In this document: one piece after another, positions 1-5,088 of the stretch
Layout: every line of letters begins with the position of its first letter
How positions within the stretch are numbered: position 1 is the first letter of the stretch
Source: Pseudomonadota bacterium
GTDB taxonomy: Bacteria; Myxococcota_A; Polyangia; Polyangiales; Polyangiaceae
Assembly: GCA_023460875.1 (NCBI GenBank)
Contig: JAEWOQ010000129.1
Coordinates: forward strand, 1-12,193
Reading direction: 5' to 3'
DNA: 12,193 nt
Made by a program: the position numbers and the translations under genes
Notes under the pieces: generated by a model
The model's input: the letters and a program-made list of their open reading frames with translations, nothing else
Databases searched by the model: none
What the model was told of the DNA's origin: nothing

Positions 1-357
1 CCCTAGCTCACCTCCCAACTCCCAGCACGCCCCCGGCTCCCCCAAGGCGCTGCCTGTGAACACAGCGAAAGCAGCACCTTCGCGCTCATCCGTTCGCCCT
101 CGCGGGCCAGGAAGCGCAGCCGCGCCCCCCGACAGGCCGATCGCACCTTTCCGCTTCCCCTGTAACCCAAAGCCCCCAGCTTGGGCCGTCGGGGCGACTT
201 CTCCTGTAGCCTTCACAGGGACAGCCGGCGTATGGCGTATGGAGCGTGACCGTCGGTGAGTGCCGCCAGCTTAGCCTTTCGGCGTTTCATGACCCTGTGC
301 ACGAGCCCGTGCAGGATCTGGCTTCACGACGCCGGACCGCTCGCTTCGCTGGGTTCC
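1..357. other. Gene-free stretch left of the ABC ATPase
   Basis: I see no convincing gene here on either strand. Short open frames exist (about 22-67 codons) but none shows a family motif, a good ribosome binding site or coding-like composition. The stretch is slightly less GC-rich than the neighbouring genes and contains several short inverted repeats: CTGTG-aa-CACAG near 54-65, CCTGT-N7-ACAGG near 204-220, and GCCC-N7-GGGC near 172-186. It also has a small tandem duplication of GCGTATG near 228-242. On the minus strand it lies downstream of the ABC ATPase gene, so one of these hairpins could end that transcript, but none has a T-run. A CcmB-type membrane partner, expected next to a CcmA ATPase, is not encoded here. 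Confidence 0.5.
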
Positions 358-1059
358 TCAGGCTCGAGGCTCGACGGCGCGAGGACCGGTAGGCACGGGG
401 GCGACGATCCGGCCCCCCTGCAGGGCCACGTTCCTCGCCCCGAGTCGCTCGGCGAGCCCCAGGGCGTGGCTCACGACGACGACGATCGCGCCCGCGCGCC
501 GCTCCTCGGAGACCACCTGCTCGAGACGCTCGCTGCTCGCGGCGTCGAGGCCCGTCCAAGGCTCGTCGAGCAGCAACAGGGACGGGCGATGCACGAGGGC
601 CCGGGCGAGGGCCACTCGTTGCCGCTGACCGCGCGACAGCGCCCCCACGCTCCGATCGGCGAAGCGCTCTAGAGCGAAGCGCCCGGCGACGCGCTCCCAG
701 GCGAGCTCCGCCGGCACCCCGAAGAGCCGCGCGGCGAGCTCCACGTTCTGCCGCGCGGTGAGCTCCCGATAACAGTGAGAGTCGTGGGAGACCCAGCCCA
801 GCTGAGCGCGCACCAGGGGCAGGTCCAGCGCGCTCCCCTGCGCGAGGTAGCGCACCTCGCCGCGCGTGGGCTTGAGCTGGGTGCCGATGATGGAGAGCAG
901 GGTCGTCTTGCCCGCGCCGTTCGGCCCCGTCAGGAGCGTCACGCTGCCGGCGCTGAGGTCCACGCTCACCCCACGCAGCGCCGGTGTCGCGCCGAACAGC
1001 CGTGTCACACCGCGGACCTGGACCGCCCGCAGGCGCTGGGTAGCCTCGCTCTGGCTCAC
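358..1059 (-). CDS. ABC transporter ATP-binding protein, CcmA-like
   Basis: A 233-residue nucleotide-binding subunit of an ABC transporter, expected at the inner face of the cytoplasmic membrane with a separate permease. The motifs appear in order: Walker A GPNGAGKT (residues 45-52, Lys51), signature LSRGQ (141-145), Walker B LLLLDE (161-166, catalytic Glu166), D-loop, and H-loop His198. At the Q-loop position the sequence reads GWVSHDSHCYRELTARQN, where a His stands in the place seen in CcmA-type haem-exporter ATPases, so CcmA is the best guess among ABC families. The start is GTG at 1059. An ATG at 1070 is out of frame and stops after four codons. No permease gene lies beside it: downstream is about 350 bp without a gene, and the divergent neighbour is moxR. 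It may serve a permease encoded elsewhere or outside the window. The ABC ATPase call is secure; the substrate is not. Confidence 0.9.
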   Translation of the reverse strand: MSQSEATQRLRAVQVRGVTRLFGATPALRGVSVDLSAGSVTLLTGPNGAGKTTLLSIIGTQLKPTRGEVRYLAQGSALDLPLVRAQLGWVSHDSHCYRELTARQNVELAARLFGVPAELAWERVAGRFALERFADRSVGALSRGQRQRVALARALVHRPSLLLLDEPWTGLDAASSERLEQVVSEERRAGAIVVVVSHALGLAERLGARNVALQGGRIVAPVPTGPRAVEPRA

Positions 1060-1203
1060 GCGCTCGGCATTAGCACGATCGCGCCGCCTCTGGGGTCATC
1101 GCCCCCTCGACCAGCCCTGCCCCACCGAAGGGTCCTACGGGGCGACCCACCCGCGCGGCGAGGCGTCGTCTCACTTTGCGCCACCTCAGAGGTGTGCCAG
1201 GGG

Positions 1204-1232
1204 TTGACCGTGAAGCGGGAGCCGCCAATGCT
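1204..1232 (+). promoter_or_regulatory. Candidate promoter for moxR
   Basis: TTGACC at 1204-1209 matches five of six bases of a sigma-70 -35 box. After 17 bp comes AATGCT (1227-1232), a weak -10 match that keeps the A2 and T6 positions. If real, transcription would begin near 1239, between the two candidate ATG codons of moxR, giving an almost leaderless transcript and favouring the ATG at 1245. This rests on sequence inspection only and the -10 element is poor. Confidence 0.22.
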
Positions 1233-1235
1233 ACC

Positions 1236-2210
1236 ATGTTTTCGATGACATCCACCGCAGTTGCCTTCGAACCAGCGCGGCTCGAGCGCCTCTCCCTGTT
1301 GCGCCGAGCCATCGAAGGCGCGCTCGAAGGAAAAGGCGACGTCGTCGACCTGGCGCTGATCGCCCTGCTGGCGCGCGGTCACGTCCTGCTCGAGGACGTG
1401 CCAGGGGTCGGCAAGACGACCCTGGCCCGGGCGCTGGCCAAGGCCGTGGGCGGTCAGATGCGGCGGGTGCAGTTTACGAGCGACCTGCTGCCCAGCGACG
1501 TGCTCGGGGTGTCGGTCTACGACCAGCGCCGCGCGGAGTTCGTGCTCCGCAAGGGCCCGGTCTTCTCGAACATCTTGCTCGCCGACGAGATCAACCGGGC
1601 CAGCCCTCGCACCCAGTCGGCGCTGCTGGAGGCCATGAACGAGGGCCAGGTGTCCTTGGACGGGAACAGCGTGCCGCTGCCGCAGCCCTTCTTCGTGGTG
1701 GCGACGCAGAACCCCCAGGACTTCACTGGGACCTTCCCGCTGCCCGAGTCGCAGCTCGATCGCTTCATGGTGCGGCTCCGCATCGGCTACCCCCCACCCC
1801 ACGTGGAGACGCGGCTGATGCTGGACCCTCAGATCGATCGCATCGAAGACGTGCCGACGTTGCTCGATCCAGAGTCCCTGCTCGAGCTGCAGAGAGACAC
1901 GGATCGGGTGACCACCGACCACGCCCTCGGCGCGTACCTGCAGGCGCTCATCTCCGCCACCCGCACGAGCCCCGCGCTCGCCATCGGCGCGTCGACGCGC
2001 GCCGGCATGAGCCTCTCGCGGGCCGCCCGCGCGCGGGCGCTGCTGGAGGGACGCAACCACTGCATCGCCGACGACATCCATCAGCTCGCCGTCCCCCTCC
2101 TCGCCCACCGGGTGCGCCTGGCTGCCCAAGCGGAGGGCTATGCCCCGACGCGGGAAGAGGCGGAGACCGCGATCCAGGACATCGTCAACCGCGTGCCCGT
2201 GCCGCTCTGA
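1236..2210 (+). CDS. moxR: MoxR-family AAA+ ATPase
   Basis: A 324-residue MoxR-type AAA+ ATPase, a class of cytoplasmic chaperone-like ATPases that remodel or activate partner proteins, often encoded beside DUF58/VWA-domain proteins. Visible motifs are Walker A DVPGVGKTT (Lys60), Walker B ILLADEINRA (Asp117, Glu118), sensor 1 in VATQNP (Asn159), the arginine-bearing PLPESQLDRF segment, and a C-terminal lid with GASTRAG. The length is normal for the family. The frame is open back to a TTG at 1176, but the ATG codons at 1236 and 1245 fit the expected N-terminus better; a weak GGGAG at 1217-1221 lies rather far upstream of 1236. The usual next genes, DUF58 and a TgpA-like transglutaminase, are on the same strand but begin only at 3898, because the encapsulin operon lies between. 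Function is inferred from family and context. Confidence 0.95.
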   Translation: MFSMTSTAVAFEPARLERLSLLRRAIEGALEGKGDVVDLALIALLARGHVLLEDVPGVGKTTLARALAKAVGGQMRRVQFTSDLLPSDVLGVSVYDQRRAEFVLRKGPVFSNILLADEINRASPRTQSALLEAMNEGQVSLDGNSVPLPQPFFVVATQNPQDFTGTFPLPESQLDRFMVRLRIGYPPPHVETRLMLDPQIDRIEDVPTLLDPESLLELQRDTDRVTTDHALGAYLQALISATRTSPALAIGASTRAGMSLSRAARARALLEGRNHCIADDIHQLAVPLLAHRVRLAAQAEGYAPTREEAETAIQDIVNRVPVPL

Positions 2211-2385
2211 CGCGACGCGCAGCGACGTCGCGACCTGCGAGCGGCGCCCGCGGTTCGACACCACGACGCAGCGACGTCACGCGCGACACGGCGAGGGGCG
2301 CCTGCGGGGCGCAGGGGGGGCTCAGAGACTGGTGGCGGGTAGCCGTGGCCCCCTCACCCACGACGGCTGGAGCGCCGCGCTCGGG

Positions 2386-2451
2386 CACGGACGCCGTGCG
2401 CCGCGGCGATGGCGCGGTCACGGACGCCGTGCGCGGCGACGGCGCGGTCAC
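2386..2451. repeat. Tandem direct repeat, about 30-33 bp, two copies, each with a hairpin
   Basis: Two adjacent copies, 2386-2418 and 2419-2448, differ by a 3-bp insertion and one substitution; the first bases of a third copy (CAC) follow at 2449-2451. Each copy starts with the perfect inverted repeat CACGG-ACG-CCGTG (2386-2398 and 2419-2431) and ends GGCGCGGT. The copies may be a recent slippage duplication, a double binding site, or paired RNA hairpins downstream of moxR. Confidence 0.75.
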
Positions 2452-2468
2452 CCTGCCATCACGACGCC

Positions 2469-2506
2469 ACATAGTGCCATTCTGGCACAGTCGTTCGCCA
2501 CTATGT
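2469..2506. terminator. Nested inverted repeats downstream of the encapsulin gene (possible terminator or operator)
   Basis: The outer arms ACATAGTG (2469-2476) and CACTATGT (2499-2506) are perfectly complementary, and with two mismatches the match extends to about 13 bp per arm. Inside is a second perfect inverted repeat, GTGCCA-ttc-TGGCAC (2474-2488), which shares the bases GTG with the outer left arm, so the two hairpins exclude each other. TGGCAC appears once more at 2525-2530. The element starts about 46 bp beyond the encapsulin stop codon on the minus strand and lies in a converging region. No T-run follows, so an intrinsic terminator is only one option; a binding site or a switching RNA structure are others. 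Confidence 0.45.
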
Positions 2507-2551
2507 CGCGCGACGTTGACAACTTGGCACATCGAGGCGCCGCCGACGCGC

Positions 2552-3361
2552 TCAGGCGCCGTACACCAGCGGCACCGCGGCCTCCGACGCCAGCACGCGG
2601 AACGTGAAGGTCTCCTCGATGTACAGGGAGACGGTCTCCGCCGTGTGGGCGAGGTAGCCAATCGAGAAGTCGCGCCCCACCGTGAGCTCGAAGTCCCCAC
2701 CGCGCAGGCTCATGACCACCGCTCCATCGACGGCCGGCGCCCACACCAAAGGCCCGCCGACGAGCCGCTGTACGTGTTGGATCACCGGATAGCCCGCTTT
2801 CGTGGTCGTCTGGGTGAGCCCAGTGAAGCACCTGGGCCCGAGGGCCATGGCGTAAGGACCGTCGACGCCCGCCGACCGGAGCTTCGCCAGGGCCTTGGCC
2901 ACCACCGCGGGGTACGCCTCGTAGTCTTGGGTCAAGGCGAGCGTCGCCCCCCGCGCCGCCTCGAAGATCCCCTCGATCCCCGCGGCTCCGTAGCCGTGGA
3001 ACACCGCGCGATCCTCTGCGCGGGCGATCGCCTTCGCGGCCAGGCGCACGGGATCCAGCTCCGCGTCCCGCGCACCCCGACCGATGGCGTCCACCTCCGC
3101 GCGGCGCAGCTCGAAGGGGGCCCGCAGCTCCACCATCGGCTGCACCAGCCGAACCGCCCCCGTCACCCCCGCTTGGGGCGGCTCCTCCAAAGAGCGCGTG
3201 CGCCCCAACCCGAGGGCCGAGAAGGCCCACCCCTGGGGCCCCGAAAACTCCACGAGTTTTCGCGCCGCCAGGGTCACCTTGAGCGCGCTCCTCGCCTCGT
3301 CGTCGATCAGCTCGAAGGCGCGGCGAGTCAGCGGTGCCAGCCGCCGATGCAGATCGTTCAC
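2552..3361 (-). CDS. enc: Family 1 encapsulin shell protein
   Basis: A 269-residue shell protomer of an encapsulin nanocompartment (Linocin M18 / family 1, HK97-like fold), which self-assembles in the cytoplasm into a hollow icosahedral cage around cargo enzymes. It follows the family from end to end: an N-terminal helix region with LAPLTRRAFELIDDEAR and RKLVEFSGPQGW, then VELRAPFEL, a helix reading AEDRAVFHG, GVDGPYAMALG in the P-domain, and the C-terminal block GGDFELTVGRDFSIGY then ETFTFRV. The length matches the roughly 265-residue norm. The start is GTG at 3361, chosen because it overlaps the ferritin stop codon (GTGA) and has GAGG about 7 nt upstream. The overlap with the ferritin gene implies translational coupling and a dedicated cargo. 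Recognition rests on remembered family features; the shell size cannot be read from sequence, though the T=1 form is usual for proteins of this length. Confidence 0.95.
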   Translation of the reverse strand: MNDLHRRLAPLTRRAFELIDDEARSALKVTLAARKLVEFSGPQGWAFSALGLGRTRSLEEPPQAGVTGAVRLVQPMVELRAPFELRRAEVDAIGRGARDAELDPVRLAAKAIARAEDRAVFHGYGAAGIEGIFEAARGATLALTQDYEAYPAVVAKALAKLRSAGVDGPYAMALGPRCFTGLTQTTTKAGYPVIQHVQRLVGGPLVWAPAVDGAVVMSLRGGDFELTVGRDFSIGYLAHTAETVSLYIEETFTFRVLASEAAVPLVYGA

Positions 3362-3750
3362 GGCGCCACCTCGCGCTTCAGGCTGCCGATCCCGAGGGAG
3401 CCGTCGGCCGGCTCACCGGCGTTCTGGCCCTTCGCCGGGGCTCCTTCCTCCTGCTCCTCGATCTCGAGCACCGGTCGGTCGGTGAACAAGAAGGTGCGGA
3501 GGTGGGCGTCGAGCTGAGGGTCACGCCGCCGCAGCCACTCCAGCACCATGGCCGCGTGCTCTTTCTCCTCGTCGCGGTTGTGGGCGAGGATGGCTCGGAG
3601 CTCCTCGTCTTCGCTGGCGTCGACCCGCTGATCATACCAATCGACCGCCTCGAGCTCCTCCATGATCGAAACGATCGCTCGGTGTCGCTCTATCGTCTCG
3701 GGCTTCAGCTTCTCGGGATCTTCGTGGACCGTTGCGCTCGCGCTCGCCAT
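3358..3750 (-). CDS. encFtn: Encapsulated ferritin (EncFtn) with C-terminal cargo-loading peptide
   Basis: A 130-residue ferritin-like cargo protein. Known EncFtn proteins are two-helix subunits that dimerise to form a di-iron ferroxidase centre, assemble as an open ring inside the encapsulin shell, oxidise Fe(II) and deliver mineral to the cage. The core contains MEELEAVDWYDQR and HNRDEEKEHAAMVLEW. Glu32, Trp38, Glu62 and His65 fall at the same positions as the described Rhodospirillum rubrum EncFtn iron-site residues. An acidic and flexible linker (about 93-115) leads to DGSLGIGSLK (116-125), a textbook encapsulin cargo-loading peptide. The start is ATG at 3748-3750 with no clear Shine-Dalgarno. 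The gene is first in a two-gene operon and overlaps the shell gene by 4 bp. It is transcribed divergently from the DUF58 gene, with 147 bp between. I saw no recognisable Fur-type box. Confidence 0.95.
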   Translation of the reverse strand: MASASATVHEDPEKLKPETIERHRAIVSIMEELEAVDWYDQRVDASEDEELRAILAHNRDEEKEHAAMVLEWLRRRDPQLDAHLRTFLFTDRPVLEIEEQEEGAPAKGQNAGEPADGSLGIGSLKREVAP

Positions 3751-3874
3751 GGATGTTCAGTGCGTCCCGATCCATGGGCGGTTAAGGGGGCGGCCCAGGG
3801 GCGCGCGAGCGACCGCGCTCAGAGAGCATGGATTCGACGGCGGCACGCTAGACGGGGCGGTCCGGCCGCCGTCG

Positions 3875-3883
3875 TGCTGTAAT
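3875..3883 (+). promoter_or_regulatory. Candidate extended -10 element for the DUF58-transglutaminase genes
   Basis: TGcTGTAAT fits an extended -10 motif (TG, one base, then five of six matches to TATAAT) and lies 14 bp before the DUF58 GTG start. No -35 match is found 16-18 bp upstream. If functional it would give DUF58 and the transglutaminase a promoter of their own, independent of moxR, which the inserted minus-strand operon would require. It also lies in the divergent region shared with the ferritin gene, next to the short inverted repeat GGCGG-tccgg-CCGCC. Confidence 0.28.
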
Positions 3884-3897
3884 CCGCAGGCTGCCCC

Positions 3898-5088
3898 GTG
3901 AAGCGCCAGTCTCCTCCTCCACCGCCCCTCGAAGCCGGCCCGAGCGCTTCGTTGCGCAGCCTGCTCGGGCGGCTGCGTCGGCTGCGTCCGCCCCGTCGGC
4001 TCAAGCTGACCCGGGACGGTAAATACTTCATCGGGATCACCTTCGGCGTCGGCTTCGTGGCGGTCGCCACCGCGAACAACCTCCTGTACCTGATGCTCGG
4101 GATGCTGCTCTCGCTCATCGTCGTGTCGGGGGTGCTGAGCGAGATGAGCCTCCGACGCTTGCGGGTGACCCGGCGCCTCCCCACACGCGCCCAGGTGGGG
4201 CGCCCGCACCTGGTCGAGATCGAGGTGCACAACGACAAGGGCCGCATGCCCTCCTACGCGATCGAGGTGGAAGATCTGCGCGCCGGGCAACCCGCCGACA
4301 AGCGCTGCTTCTTCCTCAAGGTCAGCCCTCGCTCCTCCCAGGTGGCCGCCTACCGCCGCACCCCCGCGCGGCGAGGCCTCGATCGGCACGTGGGCTTTCG
4401 AGTCGCCACCCGCTTCCCCTTCGGCTTCTTCGAGAAGTCCCGGGAGCTGCCTTGCGAAGGCGAGCTCGTCATCTACCCGGGGATCGATCCGGTGCGGCTC
4501 GGCCAGGACGACGTGGGGCAACGGCTCGGGGGAGGCGCCGCGCAAGGTCGCGGCTCCGGCGACGAGGTGATCGGCGTGCGGCCCATGCGCGAGGGCGACG
4601 ACCCGCGGGACATCTACTGGCGCAAGAGCACCGCGAGCACCCAGATGGTGCTCATGGAGCGTGCCCGAGAGGCTCGCCGGGACGTGCGGCTCGAGATCGA
4701 CAACGTCCACGCGGACGCGCGCCCCACCCCGGAGTGGGACGAGCACTTCGAGCGGCGGCTGCGCCTCATCGCTTCCTTGGCCGTGGCGCATCTCAAGCGG
4801 GGGGAGCTCGTGCAGCTCGTCACCACCCGCGGTGAGCGGACCGTCGCCGGACCGAGCACGGGGGCAGATCCGGCGCTGCGCTTCCTCGCGCTGCTCGAGG
4901 CGCACCCAGCTCTGGAGCCCTCGGCGACGCCCCTCGACGCTCCCCGAGCTCCTCCCCCGACGGCTGCCCCGAACGGAGACCCGCTGCTCCCCGGCGCAAG
5001 CCCGCTGCCCACCGGCGCAAGCCCGCTGCCCCCCGGCGCAAACCCGGTGCCCCCCGAGGGGCCCACCGCGGGCGGAGGGACCGGGTGA
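3898..5088 (+). CDS. DUF58 domain membrane protein with Pro-rich tail
   Basis: A 396-residue DUF58 protein, the usual partner of MoxR ATPases. After a basic, Pro-rich N-terminus (about 1-40) come two hydrophobic segments (about 43-62 and 63-84) that should anchor it in the inner membrane. The large remaining part holds the DUF58 hallmark RPMREGDDPRDIYWRKSTAS (about 228-247). The last 50 residues or so are low-complexity Pro/Ala/Gly and include a seven-residue repeat of the type P-L-x-x-G-A-S. The start is GTG at 3898, the only start upstream of the membrane segments that fits; it has just a weak GCAGG ahead of it. The stop codon overlaps the start of the transglutaminase gene (GTGA), so the two are surely co-translated. 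The biochemical role of DUF58 proteins is poorly defined; a role in envelope processes with MoxR is inference. Confidence 0.93.
   Translation: MKRQSPPPPPLEAGPSASLRSLLGRLRRLRPPRRLKLTRDGKYFIGITFGVGFVAVATANNLLYLMLGMLLSLIVVSGVLSEMSLRRLRVTRRLPTRAQVGRPHLVEIEVHNDKGRMPSYAIEVEDLRAGQPADKRCFFLKVSPRSSQVAAYRRTPARRGLDRHVGFRVATRFPFGFFEKSRELPCEGELVIYPGIDPVRLGQDDVGQRLGGGAAQGRGSGDEVIGVRPMREGDDPRDIYWRKSTASTQMVLMERAREARRDVRLEIDNVHADARPTPEWDEHFERRLRLIASLAVAHLKRGELVQLVTTRGERTVAGPSTGADPALRFLALLEAHPALEPSATPLDAPRAPPPTAAPNGDPLLPGASPLPTGASPLPPGANPVPPEGPTAGGGTG
4980..5042 (+). repeat. 21-bp in-frame tandem repeat, three copies, in the DUF58 gene tail
   Basis: Three consecutive 21-bp units (4980-5000, 5001-5021, 5022-5042), with a decayed fourth after them, encode PLLPGAS, PLPTGAS, PLPPGAN and then PVPPEGP. 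The copies differ at few positions, pointing to recent slippage expansion. Because the unit is a multiple of three, copy-number change alters the length of the C-terminal tail without breaking the frame or the overlap with the next gene. Confidence 0.85.

Larger units (their letters stand above)
2211..2551. other. Structured convergent intergenic region, moxR to encapsulin
   Basis: This 341-bp gene-free stretch separates two converging genes. It is unusually dense in symmetry. GCGACGTCGC (2222-2231) is a perfect palindrome inside a 12-bp direct repeat CGCAGCGACGTC (2218-2229 and 2267-2278). CCTGCG-ggg-CGCAGG occupies 2301-2315. AGCCGT (2341-2346) pairs with ACGGCT (2363-2368). A tandem duplication with internal hairpins follows at 2386-2448, and a nested inverted repeat at 2469-2506. 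Some of these could act as transcription terminators for both genes, though none has a T-run. I see no open frame with coding support here. Confidence 0.6.

Noticed and set aside
1..357. Remnant of a ccmB permease gene downstream of the ABC ATPase
   Set aside because: Reading the minus strand in all frames gives early stops and no hydrophobic membrane segments; nothing resembles CcmB.
1056..2264. A 402-codon open frame on the minus strand across moxR
   Set aside because: It is antisense to a clear MoxR ATPase; its translation is rich in His, Arg and Gln with no family motif, a known by-product of high-GC codon usage.
2483..2498. TGGCAC...TTCGC as a sigma-54 promoter (-24/-12)
   Set aside because: The distance between GG and GC is 11 instead of 10 and the -12 element is TTCG, not TTGC; it also points into a convergent intergenic region.
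2465..2511. Terminal inverted repeats of a small mobile element (MITE)
   Set aside because: The arms enclose only about 22 bp, and no target-site duplication or second copy is seen in the window.
2345..3517. A 390-codon open frame on the plus strand opposite the encapsulin operon
   Set aside because: The minus-strand frames encode recognisable encapsulin and ferritin; the plus-strand product is Arg/Pro/His-rich low-information sequence.
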